Source: Pseudomonas sp. LS.1a
GTDB lineage: Bacteria; Pseudomonadota; Gammaproteobacteria; Pseudomonadales; Pseudomonadaceae
Length of the DNA: 64,000 bases
NCBI RefSeq assembly: GCF_022533585.1
Contig: NZ_CP092827.1
Coordinates: forward strand, 2,954,001-3,018,000
Direction: 5' to 3'
Made by a program: the position numbers and the translations under genes. Positions 55,412-63,999 of the stretch are shown here, piece by piece. A model generated the notes under the pieces. The model was not told the origin of the DNA. It was given only the letters and a program-made list of their open reading frames with translations, and did not search any database. Within the stretch, counting starts at the first letter, position 1; every line of letters begins with the position of its first letter.

Positions 55412-56527
55412 TCAGATGTCGGGGTACCTGTACGTCAACGTCAAACCCACGATCGTAGCGTTCGCATCGGCTTCGTGATCCTGCTGCCGCTCCTTGTACA
55501 TCAACGACAGGCGCAGGTCCCAATATGGCGAAAACTGGCGGCTGGCCCACACGCTGTAAGTCTGCAGGGTGTTGGGGGTCTGCCCTTTGCTGTCCTGCCA
55601 GGCAGCGTCCGCGCCCACCCGGGTCAGCTCGCTGACGGCGTAACTCCACACACCGCGCACCTGGTCCAGTTCGGCGAAGCCGCCTTCGGCGCTGGCCACC
55701 GTGCTGCGTTCGGCGGTGAAGCTGGCGTCGGCGCGCGCACCGGTGTACAGCAGCGCAACCCCACCCTCCCCGCGTTGTCCACCCTCGTCGCCGGAAACCT
55801 CGGTGACGCCCACATGCGCATCGGCGCTTAGGCGTTCGGAGAACTGATACTTGACCCCGATCGCCGGGCTGTAGCTGTTCGAGGCCGTCGCCGTCTGGTC
55901 CTGCTCGGGCTCATAGCGCCGGGCGCCAAAGCGGCTATACACATCAGCCCGCTCGCTCCAGGCGTAGGTCCAGGTGAACACGTTGCCCAGTTCGTCGTAA
56001 CCCGTCAGCGTACTGATGTCATAACGGGCACGGTTGTACGTGGTTTCGTTGCTCAAGGTGCTGCGTTCGGTAACCGCCTGGCTCCAGTTGCCGGTCAGCG
56101 TATACAGCTTTTGCGTGCCATCGGTGGTGACCACGCCAGTATCCAGCACCGTTCCCGACAGCGTCGAACTTTCGTTGTAGCGCGCCAGCAGGCCAAAACG
56201 CCCGCGCTCGGTCTGACGCTGCCAGCCCAGGCTTACATCGGGGTCCTCACGATTGTCGACCACCGCCGTGTCGGACGAGCGCAATACATGCATGCCCAGC
56301 CCCAACCTCAATTCGTCACGGTCGAAGGTACCGATCAGGGTGTAATCCGGCGCGATGATCGTGCGCGTTATGCCCTTTTCACCCGACGACAGCAGCAAGG
56401 GGTTGCTGTCGTATTCGACGGATGTCGGTACCACCACCGTAGATTGCCAATTTGCTGCCAGGACCGTGTCCGTAAACGGCAACATCAAGATTGCCGCTGT
56501 AATGCTAGTTGTTCTAAGAAGAGGCAT
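55412..56527 (-). CDS. Outer-membrane beta-barrel of the EPS export locus
   Basis: 371 residues: signal peptide (AAILMLPFTDTVLAAN), an opening VPTSVEYDSNPLLLSSGEKGITRTIIAPDYTLIGTFDRDE, and alternating strands with a C-terminal YRYPDI. This resembles the uncharacterised beta-barrel proteins found beside exosortase-type EPS clusters (TIGR03016-like) and the BcsC/AlgE-type barrel role. It may be the outer-membrane exit for the polymer, or a scaffold. Starts 24 bp before the export gene ends on the same strand. Confidence 0.75.
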   Translation of the reverse strand: MPLLRTTSITAAILMLPFTDTVLAANWQSTVVVPTSVEYDSNPLLLSSGEKGITRTIIAPDYTLIGTFDRDELRLGLGMHVLRSSDTAVVDNREDPDVSLGWQRQTERGRFGLLARYNESSTLSGTVLDTGVVTTDGTQKLYTLTGNWSQAVTERSTLSNETTYNRARYDISTLTGYDELGNVFTWTYAWSERADVYSRFGARRYEPEQDQTATASNSYSPAIGVKYQFSERLSADAHVGVTEVSGDEGGQRGEGGVALLYTGARADASFTAERSTVASAEGGFAELDQVRGVWSYAVSELTRVGADAAWQDSKGQTPNTLQTYSVWASRQFSPYWDLRLSLMYKERQQDHEADANATIVGLTLTYRYPDI

Positions 56528-56551
56528 TAAGTGTTCTTATTAAAGGCAAGA

Positions 56552-57109
56552 TCAAGGAACGACCAGCGTATCGCCAGCCTGAAGTTGGATGTTGGTGGAC
56601 ATATCCCGGCCAGACACCAGGTCTCTGTATCGCACGGGCAGGATTTTTTGGGAAGCGCCGGTACCGCGGACCACTTTGATTTCGCTTTCATCGGCAAACT
56701 TGTCCAGGCCACCCGACATGCTCAGGGCCTGCAGCACTGCGGTAGGGCCCGCCATTTGTACCGCCCCGGGCTTGATCACTTTGCCTTGTACATAGACCAG
56801 GTTGCCGGCGATGCTTTTGACAACAACGCTGACGTTCGGGTCGGGGAGGTATTTTTCGAGTTTGGCAGCCACTTGTTTTTCAACTGCCGTTACATCCAGC
56901 CCGGCAACATCGATGCGCCCGGCCAGGGGAAAAGTGATACTGCCGTCGGGAAGTACGGTGGCTTCCTGGCGCAGGCTCTCTTCCTGCCACACCGAAACCA
57001 TCACCACATCGCCGGGGCTGAGCAGGTAGGCGGTACTGTTCGGGTCGGCGTTACCGGCACCGGACCACACCATCAGCATGCAGAATGCAGCAAACATTGA
57101 ACGCACCAT
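56552..57109 (-). CDS. Polysaccharide export protein (Wza-like, SLBB)
   Basis: 185 residues from the ATG at 57109, which follows GGAGGGACCCTC. Signal peptide near GAGNADP; Poly_export domain STAYLLSPGDVVMVSVWQEESLRQEATVLPDGSITFPLAGRIDVAGL and an SLBB-like repeat (VYVQGKVIKPGAVQMAGPTAVLQALSMSGGL). It is short relative to Wza (about 380), without the lipobox or C-terminal helix, so it is the minimal OPX type that works with a separate barrel, presumably the next gene. Confidence 0.88.
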   Translation of the reverse strand: MVRSMFAAFCMLMVWSGAGNADPNSTAYLLSPGDVVMVSVWQEESLRQEATVLPDGSITFPLAGRIDVAGLDVTAVEKQVAAKLEKYLPDPNVSVVVKSIAGNLVYVQGKVIKPGAVQMAGPTAVLQALSMSGGLDKFADESEIKVVRGTGASQKILPVRYRDLVSGRDMSTNIQLQAGDTLVVP

Positions 57110-57289
57110 GAGGGTCCCTCCGGCCAAAAGGCCCGACAAAGAGCACTGAATGAGAACAGCACACCAACTCTCGCTCCGCTTCGCGGCATATGCCCGCCGC
57201 GATGGCCTCGATTTTCCTGGAGGCCTTACCTTGACGCTGTGCAGCCTGGCTGTGCTGCCTGCAACCGTGGACCTACACGGGCTACTGGC

Positions 57290-57317
57290 AATATAGCAAC
57301 GGTTGGGAAATTGACAA
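57290..57317 (-). promoter_or_regulatory. Sigma-70-like promoter upstream of the export gene
   Basis: On the minus strand TTGTCA (57312-57317) is followed 16 bp later by TATATT (57290-57295). This predicts a start point about 10 bases further on and an untranslated leader near 170 nt for the export-protein gene. The leader ends in a GGCC-TTTT-GGCC hairpin just before the ribosome-binding site. Confidence 0.55.
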
Positions 57318-57364
57318 GCCAAGCCCCGGGCCGCTGCATCAGGGTAACACTCAGGCTGGCGGAC

Positions 57365-57541
57365 TCAGATCCTTCCACTGTTGGCGACTGCCACGAAGCC
57401 AACGACAGCAAATGCAAAGAACCACCCTGCAGTTGAAACAGGAATGATACTGTTCTGATTGATATACGCATCCGCCGCGCGCGCCGCACCACTTAACAGC
57501 ACCAGCAAAGACATCGACTTGATAATCAGGGCCGTGCGCAT
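57365..57541 (-). CDS. 58-residue secreted/membrane peptide with PEP-CTERM-like tail
   Basis: The ATG at 57541 has AAAGGAGG six bases upstream, one of the best ribosome-binding sites in the window; the stop is TGA at 57365. The peptide has a Sec signal (IIKSMSLLVLLSGAARA, predicted cleavage at ARAAD), a short middle AYINQNSIIPVSTAGW, and a hydrophobic C-terminal helix ending in VAVANSGRI. The tail has the order of VPLPA/PEP-CTERM anchors (IPVSTAGW, then a TM, then a basic residue). It heads the second minus-strand EPS block. No exosortase is visible in this locus. Confidence 0.72.
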   Translation of the reverse strand: MRTALIIKSMSLLVLLSGAARAADAYINQNSIIPVSTAGWFFAFAVVGFVAVANSGRI

Positions 57542-57651
57542 ACGCCCCTCCTTTAAAGAGGAAAATCAACCATTTGTTGGCGCGGTGTTCGGGAGTTGTT
57601 TCGCTGTTGAATTGAGCTTATGGGCACAATGACATTGCGTCAATGATTCGA

Positions 57652-57674
57652 CACTATAATAAAATTCAATCAGC
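57652..57674. promoter_or_regulatory. Two-part motif shared with the divergent EPS promoter region
   Basis: Plus-strand CACTATA (57652-57658) and TTCAATCAGC (57665-57674), separated by ATAAAA. The same two blocks, 2 bases apart instead of 6, occur at 44773-44791. On the minus strand this reads GCTGATTGAA...TATAGTG, about 110 bp before the 58-aa peptide, with TATAGT as a possible -10. Confidence 0.45.
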
Positions 57675-57754
57675 AATGGACGATATCGTCAAAATAACGA
57701 CGGACAGATTGGCATGGGAGCTCTGCCGACAGTGGCGCCAGCGTTTCATCGGCG

Positions 57755-57785
57755 AGAAAAACGTGGGGGCACACGGGCGCCCCCA
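57755..57785 (-). terminator. Rho-independent terminator after the XRE-cupin gene
   Basis: On the minus strand TGGGGGC-GCCCGTGT-GCCCCCA (57764-57785) is followed by CGTTTTTC. It ends the XRE-cupin transcript and isolates the EPS promoter. Confidence 0.7.
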
Positions 57786-57789
57786 TCAT

Positions 57790-58332
57790 TTACTCGTCTG
57801 CGTGGTGTACCACGACCAACAACTGCGCCGGCAGCGGTCCTACCGATCTTAGCCGGTGTGGAATCTGGGCATTGAAATGCAGAGCATCGCCTTGCTCCAG
57901 CAGCACCCGCTCGTTCATGAAGTCCACTTCCACCTGCCCGGCATGGACGAACAGGAACTCTTCGCCCAGGTGTTCCTTGAACGTGGGGTCGCTGAACTCC
58001 GACGGCGGCTGGATCAGGAACGGCAGCAGGCTGCGCTGGCCGACCTGGCTGGTGAGGGCCGCGTACCCTGGCCCTGCTCCGTCCCCCACCAGGGCCTGGC
58101 GCTCGCCATGGCGCACCAGGCTGTAGCGGCTCTGGCCGGCCTGCTCTTCGGCGAACAGCTCTTCGACATTGACATTCAGTGCCCGCGCCAGCTTCAGCGC
58201 GGTGGCGATCGAGGGGGTGTTCAGGCCGCGTTCGACCTTGGACAGGTAGCTTTTGGTCATGCCGGTCTTGTCGGCCAGCAGTTCCAGGGTCATCCCCAGT
58301 TTCTTTCGCAGCAGTTTCAATCGGATAGACAT
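57790..58332 (-). CDS. XRE-family regulator with cupin sensor domain
   Basis: 180 residues: HTH_3 at the N-terminus (LKLLRKKLGMTLELLADKTGMTKSYLSKVERGLNTPSIATALKLARAL) and a C-terminal cupin (FKEHLGEEFLFVHAGQVEVDFMNERVLLEQGDALHFNAQIPHRLRSVG) with the expected HxxEE-type and H metal-binding motifs. Such proteins often repress catabolic operons. It lies 98 bp upstream of the AtoE gene's end, in the same orientation, so it may control that transporter and the CoA-transferase genes. Confidence 0.87.
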   Translation of the reverse strand: MSIRLKLLRKKLGMTLELLADKTGMTKSYLSKVERGLNTPSIATALKLARALNVNVEELFAEEQAGQSRYSLVRHGERQALVGDGAGPGYAALTSQVGQRSLLPFLIQPPSEFSDPTFKEHLGEEFLFVHAGQVEVDFMNERVLLEQGDALHFNAQIPHRLRSVGPLPAQLLVVVHHADE

Positions 58333-58430
58333 GCGACGCGGGTTCCAGTCTTAAGCAGCCTGGCCATCATACGTGGACTGCCAAGGAAATGCTGGCTTGC
58401 CGGCGATGGGCCGCGCAGCGGCCCCCGACT

Positions 58431-59849
58431 TTACGGCATCACCGGTGGGATGTACTGCAACGTCGTACCCAATGCCCACAGCAACACCAGCACCAGAGGC
58501 ACGTGCACCAGCAACTGCACGAACGAGAAGCCGATCAGGTCGCGAGCCTTGAGCCCCAGTACACCCAGCAGCGGCAGCATGTAGAACGGGTTGATCAGGT
58601 TCGGCAAGGCTTCGGCGGCGTTGTAGATCTGCACCGCCCAGCCCAGGTGATACTGCAGGTCGTTGGCCACCAGCATCACGTAGGGCGCCTCGATGATCCA
58701 CTTGCCACCACCCGAAGGGATGAAGAAGCCCAGCACCGCCGAATACACGCCCATCAGCACGGCATAGGTGTCATGGGTGGCGATCTGGGTGAAGAACAGC
58801 GAAATGTGGTGGGCCAGGGTCTGCTCGTCGACGCCCTTCACCTGGGTGAGGATGGCAGCGATCGAACCATACAGCGGGAACTGGATAAGCACCCCCGTGG
58901 TAGTCGGAACCGCGCGCGCCACCGCATCGAGGAAGCTGCGCGGGCGCCAGTGCAGCAAGGCGCCGAGCATGATGAACAACAGGTTGTAGGTGTTCAGCCC
59001 GGAAATGGCGGTAATCGCCGGTTTGGTGGCGAACTCCTGGTACAGCCAGCCAGCGGCCAGGGCCACCAGCATCAGGATCAGGATCGGGCTGTGTTCCAGC
59101 CACTCGCCCGGGCGGGTGCGCTGGGGTGCCGGTGGCGCGGTGAAGCTGGGGTCGACCCCGCAGTCCTGGGCGCTACGCGCGCTGTTCGGGCCCGGGGCCG
59201 TGGCGTAGGCGATGACCAGCGAGACCACCACCAACGCCGCCAACATCACACCGGACTGCCAGAGGAAGATGGTTTCGGTGAACGGGATCACGCCGGTAAT
59301 CGACAGGATCGACGGTGGCAGGCTGGCCGGGTTGGCCTGCAGTTGCGCCGCCGACGAAGACAGGCCCAGTGCCCACACGGCGCCCAGGCCCAGATAGGCG
59401 GCGGCACCGGCGGCGCGGTAGTCCATCTTCAGTTCGGTGCGCCGGGCCAGGGCGCGCACCAGCAGGCCACCGAACACCAGCGACAGGCCCCAGTTGAGCA
59501 GCGACGCCAGCATCGAGATCAGCGCCACCCAGCACACCGCCGAACGGCCATTGCCAGGGATGCGTGCCAGGCGGTCGATCAGCCGCGCGGCGGGAGGCGA
59601 GCTGGCCACCACATAGCCGCCGATGACTACGAAGGCCATCTGCATGGTGAACGGGATCAGGCTCCAGAAGCCATCGCCAAAGGCCTTGGCGGTGTCGGTC
59701 GGCTTGGCGCCCATGGCCAGGGCGCCGATGCCCACCAGCATCACCGCCAGGGCTGCGAATACCCAGGAGTCAGGGAACCAGCGTTCGGCCCAGTTGGAGC
59801 AGCGCAAGGCAAAGCGGGCGGAGCGGCTGTCTTGGATTTCAGCGGCCAC
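58431..59849 (-). CDS. atoE: Short-chain fatty acid transporter AtoE
   Basis: 472 residues, about 12 TM helices, AtoE family. The sequence WIIEAPYVMLVANDLQYHLGWAVQIYNAAEALPNLINPFYMLPLLGVLGLKARDLIGF is the conserved C-terminal block. It takes up acetoacetate/butyrate-type acids for the CoA-transferase made by the neighbouring genes. Its start is GTG at 59849, preceded by AAAAGGAATTGAACC; no ATG is nearby. Confidence 0.9.
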   Translation of the reverse strand: MAAEIQDSRSARFALRCSNWAERWFPDSWVFAALAVMLVGIGALAMGAKPTDTAKAFGDGFWSLIPFTMQMAFVVIGGYVVASSPPAARLIDRLARIPGNGRSAVCWVALISMLASLLNWGLSLVFGGLLVRALARRTELKMDYRAAGAAAYLGLGAVWALGLSSSAAQLQANPASLPPSILSITGVIPFTETIFLWQSGVMLAALVVVSLVIAYATAPGPNSARSAQDCGVDPSFTAPPAPQRTRPGEWLEHSPILILMLVALAAGWLYQEFATKPAITAISGLNTYNLLFIMLGALLHWRPRSFLDAVARAVPTTTGVLIQFPLYGSIAAILTQVKGVDEQTLAHHISLFFTQIATHDTYAVLMGVYSAVLGFFIPSGGGKWIIEAPYVMLVANDLQYHLGWAVQIYNAAEALPNLINPFYMLPLLGVLGLKARDLIGFSFVQLLVHVPLVLVLLWALGTTLQYIPPVMP

Positions 59850-59908
59850 GGTTCAATTCCTTTTATTGGTTTTATGAGGTGAAGCAGTACTGCCAGACAA
59901 CGCAAAAA

Positions 59909-59986
59909 CCCTGTGGGCGCGGGCGTGCCCGCGCATACGTCGGTAAATTCACCGCAGCATTCGCGGGCACGCCCGCGCCCACAGGG
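59909..59986. repeat. Variant REP pair between scoB and atoE
   Basis: Facing CCTGTGGGCGCGGGCGTGCC and GGCACGCCCGCGCCCACAGG, a divergent REP (GGGCGCGGGC rather than GGGAGCGGGT). Confidence 0.85.
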
Positions 59987-60003
59987 TAGGATCGCATGAT
60001 GCG

Positions 60004-60660
60004 TTAGAAGGTCATTTCCTTCACATCATCCGGCACGATCAGCTTGCCGGCGGTCTTCTCGATGATTTCTTCAACGCTCACCCCCGGCGCGGTCTCGCGC
60101 AGGATGAAGGCGCCGTCTTCGATTTCCAGGTAGGCCAGGTCGGTCAGCACCTTGCGGATGCAGCCGGCGCCGGTCAGCGGCAGGCTGCACTGCGGCAGCA
60201 GCTTGGACTCGCCGTCCTTGGAGGCATGGGTCATGGTGACGATGATGTTCTCGGCGCCGGCCACCAGGTCCATGGCGCCGCCCATCCCCTTCACCAGCTT
60301 GCCCGGGATCATCCACGAGGCGATGTTGCCCTGCACATCCACTTCGAAAGCGCCGAGCACGGTCAGGTCGACGTGGCCGCCACGGATCATGGCGAACGAC
60401 TGTGCCGAATCGAAGATCGAGGCACCGCGGCGGGCGGTGACGGTCTGCTTGCCGGCGTTGATCATGTCGGCATCGATGGTGCCTTCGGTGGGGAATTCGC
60501 CCATGCCGAGCAGGCCGTTTTCCGATTGCAGCATCACATCCATGTCGGCGGGTACGTAGTTGGCCACCAGGGTCGGAATGCCGATGCCCAGGTTGACGTA
60601 GTAGCCGTCCTTCAGTTCACGGGCGACGCGTTGCGCCATCTGTTCGCGGGTCAGTGCCAT
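60004..60660 (-). CDS. scoB: 3-oxoacid CoA-transferase subunit B
   Basis: 218 residues: GIGIPTLVANYVPADM at the N-terminus, the catalytic Glu in SENGLLGMGE, MINAGKQTVT, GGHVDLTVLGAFEVD and MGGAMDLV-type active site features. With ScoA it forms succinyl-CoA:3-ketoacid CoA-transferase, activating acetoacetate. Stop followed by a REP pair and atoE. The leader contains AACAACAAAGA before GATCC, a possible Crc/Hfq site. Confidence 0.93.
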   Translation of the reverse strand: MALTREQMAQRVARELKDGYYVNLGIGIPTLVANYVPADMDVMLQSENGLLGMGEFPTEGTIDADMINAGKQTVTARRGASIFDSAQSFAMIRGGHVDLTVLGAFEVDVQGNIASWMIPGKLVKGMGGAMDLVAGAENIIVTMTHASKDGESKLLPQCSLPLTGAGCIRKVLTDLAYLEIEDGAFILRETAPGVSVEEIIEKTAGKLIVPDDVKEMTF

Positions 60661-60670
60661 GGTCAGGATC

Positions 60671-60681
60671 TCTTTGTTGTT
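60671..60681 (-). promoter_or_regulatory. CA motif before scoB (candidate Crc/Hfq site)
   Basis: AACAACAAAGA lies 11-21 bases upstream of the scoB start, matching AAnAAnAA and overlapping the ribosome-binding region. Confidence 0.45.
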
Positions 60682-60695
60682 CTGGTGGATGGCGC

Positions 60696-61394
60696 TCAGG
60701 CCTTGACGGTGCGCTTTTCGATACGCTTTTCGAAGGTGCCGACGATGACGCGGTCCACGTAGATGCCCGGGGTGTGGATCTCGCTGGGCAACAGCACGCC
60801 GGGTTCGACGATCTCTTCCACTTCGACCACGGTGATCTTGCCGGCGGTGGCCGCCAGCGGGTTGAAGTTTTGCGCAGTGTTGCGGTACACCACGTTGCCG
60901 TAGTGGTCGGCCTTCCAGCCCTTGACGATGGCGAAGTCGCCGGTGATGGATTCTTCGAGGATGTACTTGCGGCCGTTGAACTCGCGCACTTCCTTGCCAT
61001 CGGCAACCGGGGTGCCGTAGCCGGTGGCGGTGTAGAAGGCCGGGATACCGGCGCCACCAGCGCGCATTTTTTCGGCCAGGGTGCCCTGCGGGGTCAGTTC
61101 CACTTCCAGCTCACCGCTCAGCAGCTGGCGTTCGAACTCGGCGTTCTCACCCACGTAGGAGGCGACCATCTTGCGGATCTGCCGGTCTTCCAGCAGCACG
61201 CCCAGGCCAAAACCGTCGACACCGCAGTTGTTGGAGACCACGGTCAGGCCCTTGACGCCACGGCGCCTGATTTCGCTGATAAGGTTTTCCGGGATGCCGC
61301 ACAGGCCGAAACCACCAGCCAGTACCGTCATGTTGTCGGTCAGGCCTTCGAGGGCCTGTTCATAGGTTGCAACGCGCTTGTCCAGTCCGGCCAT
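60696..61394 (-). CDS. scoA: 3-oxoacid CoA-transferase subunit A
   Basis: 232 residues: [106 protein letters not shown]. These are strongly SCOT/ScoA-like. ATG at 61394 is the first start in frame. Overlaps no gene; 35 bp before scoB. Confidence 0.95.
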   Translation of the reverse strand: MAGLDKRVATYEQALEGLTDNMTVLAGGFGLCGIPENLISEIRRRGVKGLTVVSNNCGVDGFGLGVLLEDRQIRKMVASYVGENAEFERQLLSGELEVELTPQGTLAEKMRAGGAGIPAFYTATGYGTPVADGKEVREFNGRKYILEESITGDFAIVKGWKADHYGNVVYRNTAQNFNPLAATAGKITVVEVEEIVEPGVLLPSEIHTPGIYVDRVIVGTFEKRIEKRTVKA

Positions 61395-61534
61395 GCTGAT
61401 CCGCCTTTTGTAGTTGTTGAACCGACGAGGCTGTCGGTGAGCGTGTGGGGACATCTTCACCGCAAGCGACTGATTTGTTAATTTTGTTTTCATCATCGAT
61501 TGATAAACTTTGCAAAACAACCAACAGGCCTGTC

Positions 61535-62440
61535 ATGAACGTCAAGCAACTGCGCGCCTTTGTCACCGTGGCCAAGTACCAGAGCTTTGCCCAGGCCGGT
61601 GAACACCTGCATGTTTCGCAACCCGCCCTGAGCCTGACCATCAAGGCCCTGGAAGAGAACCTTGGCGGCGCCCTGCTCAGCCGCACCACGCGCAGCGTCA
61701 GCCTGACTGCCGAGGGCGAGGTGCTGCTGCCGCTGGCGCGGCGCCTGCTGGCCGACTGGGACGACACCGAAGAGATGCTGCGCCAGCGTTTCACCCTGCA
61801 ACTGGGCCGGGTTTCGGTGGCGGCCATGCCGGCCTTTGCCGGCAACCTGCTGCCCCACTCGCTCAAGGTATTTCGCCAGCGCTACCCGAAGGTCAACGTC
61901 ACCGTGCACGATGTGATCAACGAACAGGTGCTGGAACTGGTGCGCCATCGCCGCGTCGAACTGGGCATCGGCTTCGAACCGGACAACATCGATGGCCTGG
62001 ATTTCCACCCGTTGTACATGGACCGGTTTGTCGCCGTGGTGCCCGCCGACTCGCCCTTGGCGCAGCTGCCCCAGGTCAGTTGGGCACAATTGCTGGCCGA
62101 AGACTTCGTGGCCCTGCAACGCCCTTCGGCGGTGCGCCTGCTGATGGAGCAGAACGTGGCCGCCCACCACGGCAAGCTGGCGGTAGCTTTCGAGAGCCAC
62201 CAGCTGTCGACCATCGGCCGCATGGTCGCCAGTGGCCTGGGGGTCAGTGCCGTACCGGCGCTGTGCATCAACCAGATGCAGGAGCTTGGTGCCCGCTGCG
62301 TAACCCTGGTCGAGCCCACGGTCGAGCGCCGCATCGGCGTGATTGCCCTCAGCGAACACAAGCTTTCCACGGCGGCGCAAGCGCTGCTCGAGGTACTGCT
62401 TTCCAATACCCGGATCCCGGAGGTGACATGCGTTACGTGA
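61535..62440 (+). CDS. LysR-family regulator, divergent from scoAB
   Basis: 301 residues; HTH LRAFVTVAKYQSFAQAGEHLHVSQPALSLTIKALEENLGG and a complete effector domain (VAAMPAFAGNLLPHSLKVFRQRYPKVNVTVHDVINEQVLELVRHRRVELGIGFEP). The 140-bp divergent spacing from scoA suggests it regulates CoA-transferase use of 3-oxoacids. Its end overlaps the AKR gene by 13 bp. Confidence 0.88.
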   Translation: MNVKQLRAFVTVAKYQSFAQAGEHLHVSQPALSLTIKALEENLGGALLSRTTRSVSLTAEGEVLLPLARRLLADWDDTEEMLRQRFTLQLGRVSVAAMPAFAGNLLPHSLKVFRQRYPKVNVTVHDVINEQVLELVRHRRVELGIGFEPDNIDGLDFHPLYMDRFVAVVPADSPLAQLPQVSWAQLLAEDFVALQRPSAVRLLMEQNVAAHHGKLAVAFESHQLSTIGRMVASGLGVSAVPALCINQMQELGARCVTLVEPTVERRIGVIALSEHKLSTAAQALLEVLLSNTRIPEVTCVT

Positions 62441-63249
62441 AACTGGCAGGTTCGAGCGTTCCGGCCATCGGCCAGGGCACCTGGTACATGGGTGAAGACC
62501 CGGCCCGCAAGGCTGCCGAGGTGGCGGCCCTGCAACAGGGCATCGAACTTGGCCTGAGCTTGATCGATACCGCCGAGATGTATGCCGAAGGTGGCGCAGA
62601 AGAGGTCGTTGGCCAGGCCATTGCCGGGCGCCGCGACCAGGTGTTCCTGGTCAGCAAGGTGTACCCGCACAATGCCAGCCTGCGCGGCATGGCGGCCGCC
62701 TGCGAGCGCAGCCTGACGCGCCTGGGCACCGACTGCATCGACCTGTACCTGCTGCACTGGCGTGGTCAGCACCCGCTGGAGGAAACCGTCGACGCCTTCG
62801 AGCGCTTGCGCGAGCAAGGCAAGATCAAGCGCTGGGGTGTTTCCAATTTCGACGTCGACGACCTGCGCGAGCTGCACAACCCCGATTGCGCCACCAACCA
62901 GGTGCTGTACAACCCGACCCAGCGTGGCATCGAGTTCGACCTGTTGCCGTGGTGCGAAAAGCGCGCCCTGCCGATCATGGCCTACTGCCCGCTGGCCCAG
63001 GCCGGGCGCCTGTTGCAGCACCCGGTGCTGGCGGAAATCGCCGAGCGCCATGGGGCCACAGCGGCCCAGGTCAGCCTGGCCTGGGTGACCCGGGATGACG
63101 GGGTGATAGCCATCCCCAAGGCCGTGGCGCCCGAGCATGTGCGGCTGAATGCGGCTGCGGGTACGTTGACCCTGACCAGCGAAGACCTGCGGGCGATCGA
63201 CCGGGCGTTCCCGGCACCGACACGCAAGCAGCGGTTGGCGATGGTGTAA
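62428..63249 (+). CDS. Aldo/keto reductase
   Basis: 273 residues of the AKR fold: IGQGTWYMGED, SLIDTAEMYAEGGAE (catalytic Asp and Tyr), DQVFLVSKVYPHNAS (Lys), DLYLLHW (His), GVSNFD, and AIPKAVAPEHV NADP(H)-binding. It starts inside the LysR gene (ATG 62428, GGAGGTGA upstream), so the two are translationally coupled. Substrate not inferable. Confidence 0.9.
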   Translation: MRYVKLAGSSVPAIGQGTWYMGEDPARKAAEVAALQQGIELGLSLIDTAEMYAEGGAEEVVGQAIAGRRDQVFLVSKVYPHNASLRGMAAACERSLTRLGTDCIDLYLLHWRGQHPLEETVDAFERLREQGKIKRWGVSNFDVDDLRELHNPDCATNQVLYNPTQRGIEFDLLPWCEKRALPIMAYCPLAQAGRLLQHPVLAEIAERHGATAAQVSLAWVTRDDGVIAIPKAVAPEHVRLNAAAGTLTLTSEDLRAIDRAFPAPTRKQRLAMV

Positions 63250-63277
63250 CAGAACTGAACTCGCAAGCAATCCTGGC

Positions 63278-63370
63278 ACCCTGTGGGAGCGGCTTTAGCC
63301 GCGAAGAATCCAACGCGGTGCATGGCACCGGCTGCGCCGGTGTTCGCGGCTAAAGCCGCTCCCACAGGGT
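63278..63370. repeat. REP pair with CACCGG core, inverted relative to other copies
   Basis: GTGGGAGCGGCTTTAGCCGC, a GTGCATGGCACCGGCTGCGCCGGTG core, then GCGGCTAAAGCCGCTCCCAC. It is the reverse orientation of the unit at 32356 and 38317. Confidence 0.9.
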
Positions 63371-63378
63371 GCCGGGGA

Positions 63379-63999
63379 TTAATGGAAATCCCGGCTGCGC
63401 ACATCCAGCCCTTGCAACAGCGGGCTCACATCCTCCAGCCGCCGCGCGATCAGGTGGCGCACGCCATTCTCCTGCTCCAGCCGCCCGCTGACCTTGAGCA
63501 ACTGCGACCCCACCAGCGCCCGCCGCTGCCGTTCGGCCAGATCCCGCCACACCACCACATTGACCATCCCGTGCTCGTCCTCCAGGGTGACGAAGGTCAC
63601 GCCGCTGGCGGTCTGTGGCCGCTGGCGGCCCACCACCAGCCCGGCCACGGCAATGTTGTCACCATGCCCGACATCTTGCAGCTCGCGCGAACTGCGACAG
63701 CCCAGTGCCCGCAGGCGTGGGCGCAACAAGGTCAAGGGATGCGGCCCAAGCGTGGTACCCAGGGTCTGGTAATCGGCCATCAGGTCCTCCGCCACGCTGG
63801 GGACAGGCAGCTCAACGGTGCTTTCCGGCAAGGCTGCCACGTCGGCAAACAAAGGCAGTTGCGGCTGCACCGCCGCCACCTGCCAGCGCGCCTGGTGCCG
63901 GTCGCTGGCCAAGGCGCGCAGCGCGCCGGCATCGGCCAGCTGGGCGCGGGTACGCGAATCGAGCCCGGCACGCAGGCACAGGTCTTCGACATCGCGCCA
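63379..63999 (-). CDS. dnaE2: Error-prone DNA polymerase DnaE2, C-terminal part
   Basis: The last 206 residues of a larger protein whose 5' part lies beyond the right edge. The sequence runs [31 protein letters not shown], with a helix-hairpin-helix look, then [34 protein letters not shown] and the C-terminal OB-fold [34 protein letters not shown], as in DnaE2. It is usually in the imuA-imuB-dnaE2 SOS mutagenesis cassette; those partners would be to the right. TAA at 63379. Confidence 0.9.
   Translation of the reverse strand, partial: WRDVEDLCLRAGLDSRTRAQLADAGALRALASDRHQARWQVAAVQPQLPLFADVAALPESTVELPVPSVAEDLMADYQTLGTTLGPHPLTLLRPRLRALGCRSSRELQDVGHGDNIAVAGLVVGRQRPQTASGVTFVTLEDEHGMVNVVVWRDLAERQRRALVGSQLLKVSGRLEQENGVRHLIARRLEDVSPLLQGLDVRSRDFH

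Noticed and set aside
57226..57569. Two alternative minus-strand frames (57226-57492 and 57351-57569) over the 58-aa peptide
   Set aside because: Neither has a start with a ribosome-binding site. The frame from 57541 to 57365 has AAAGGAGG and a signal peptide and is preferred.
57643..57852. 69-codon plus-strand frame between the EPS promoter and the XRE-cupin gene
   Set aside because: No ribosome-binding site, runs through the terminator stem and antisense into the XRE-cupin gene.
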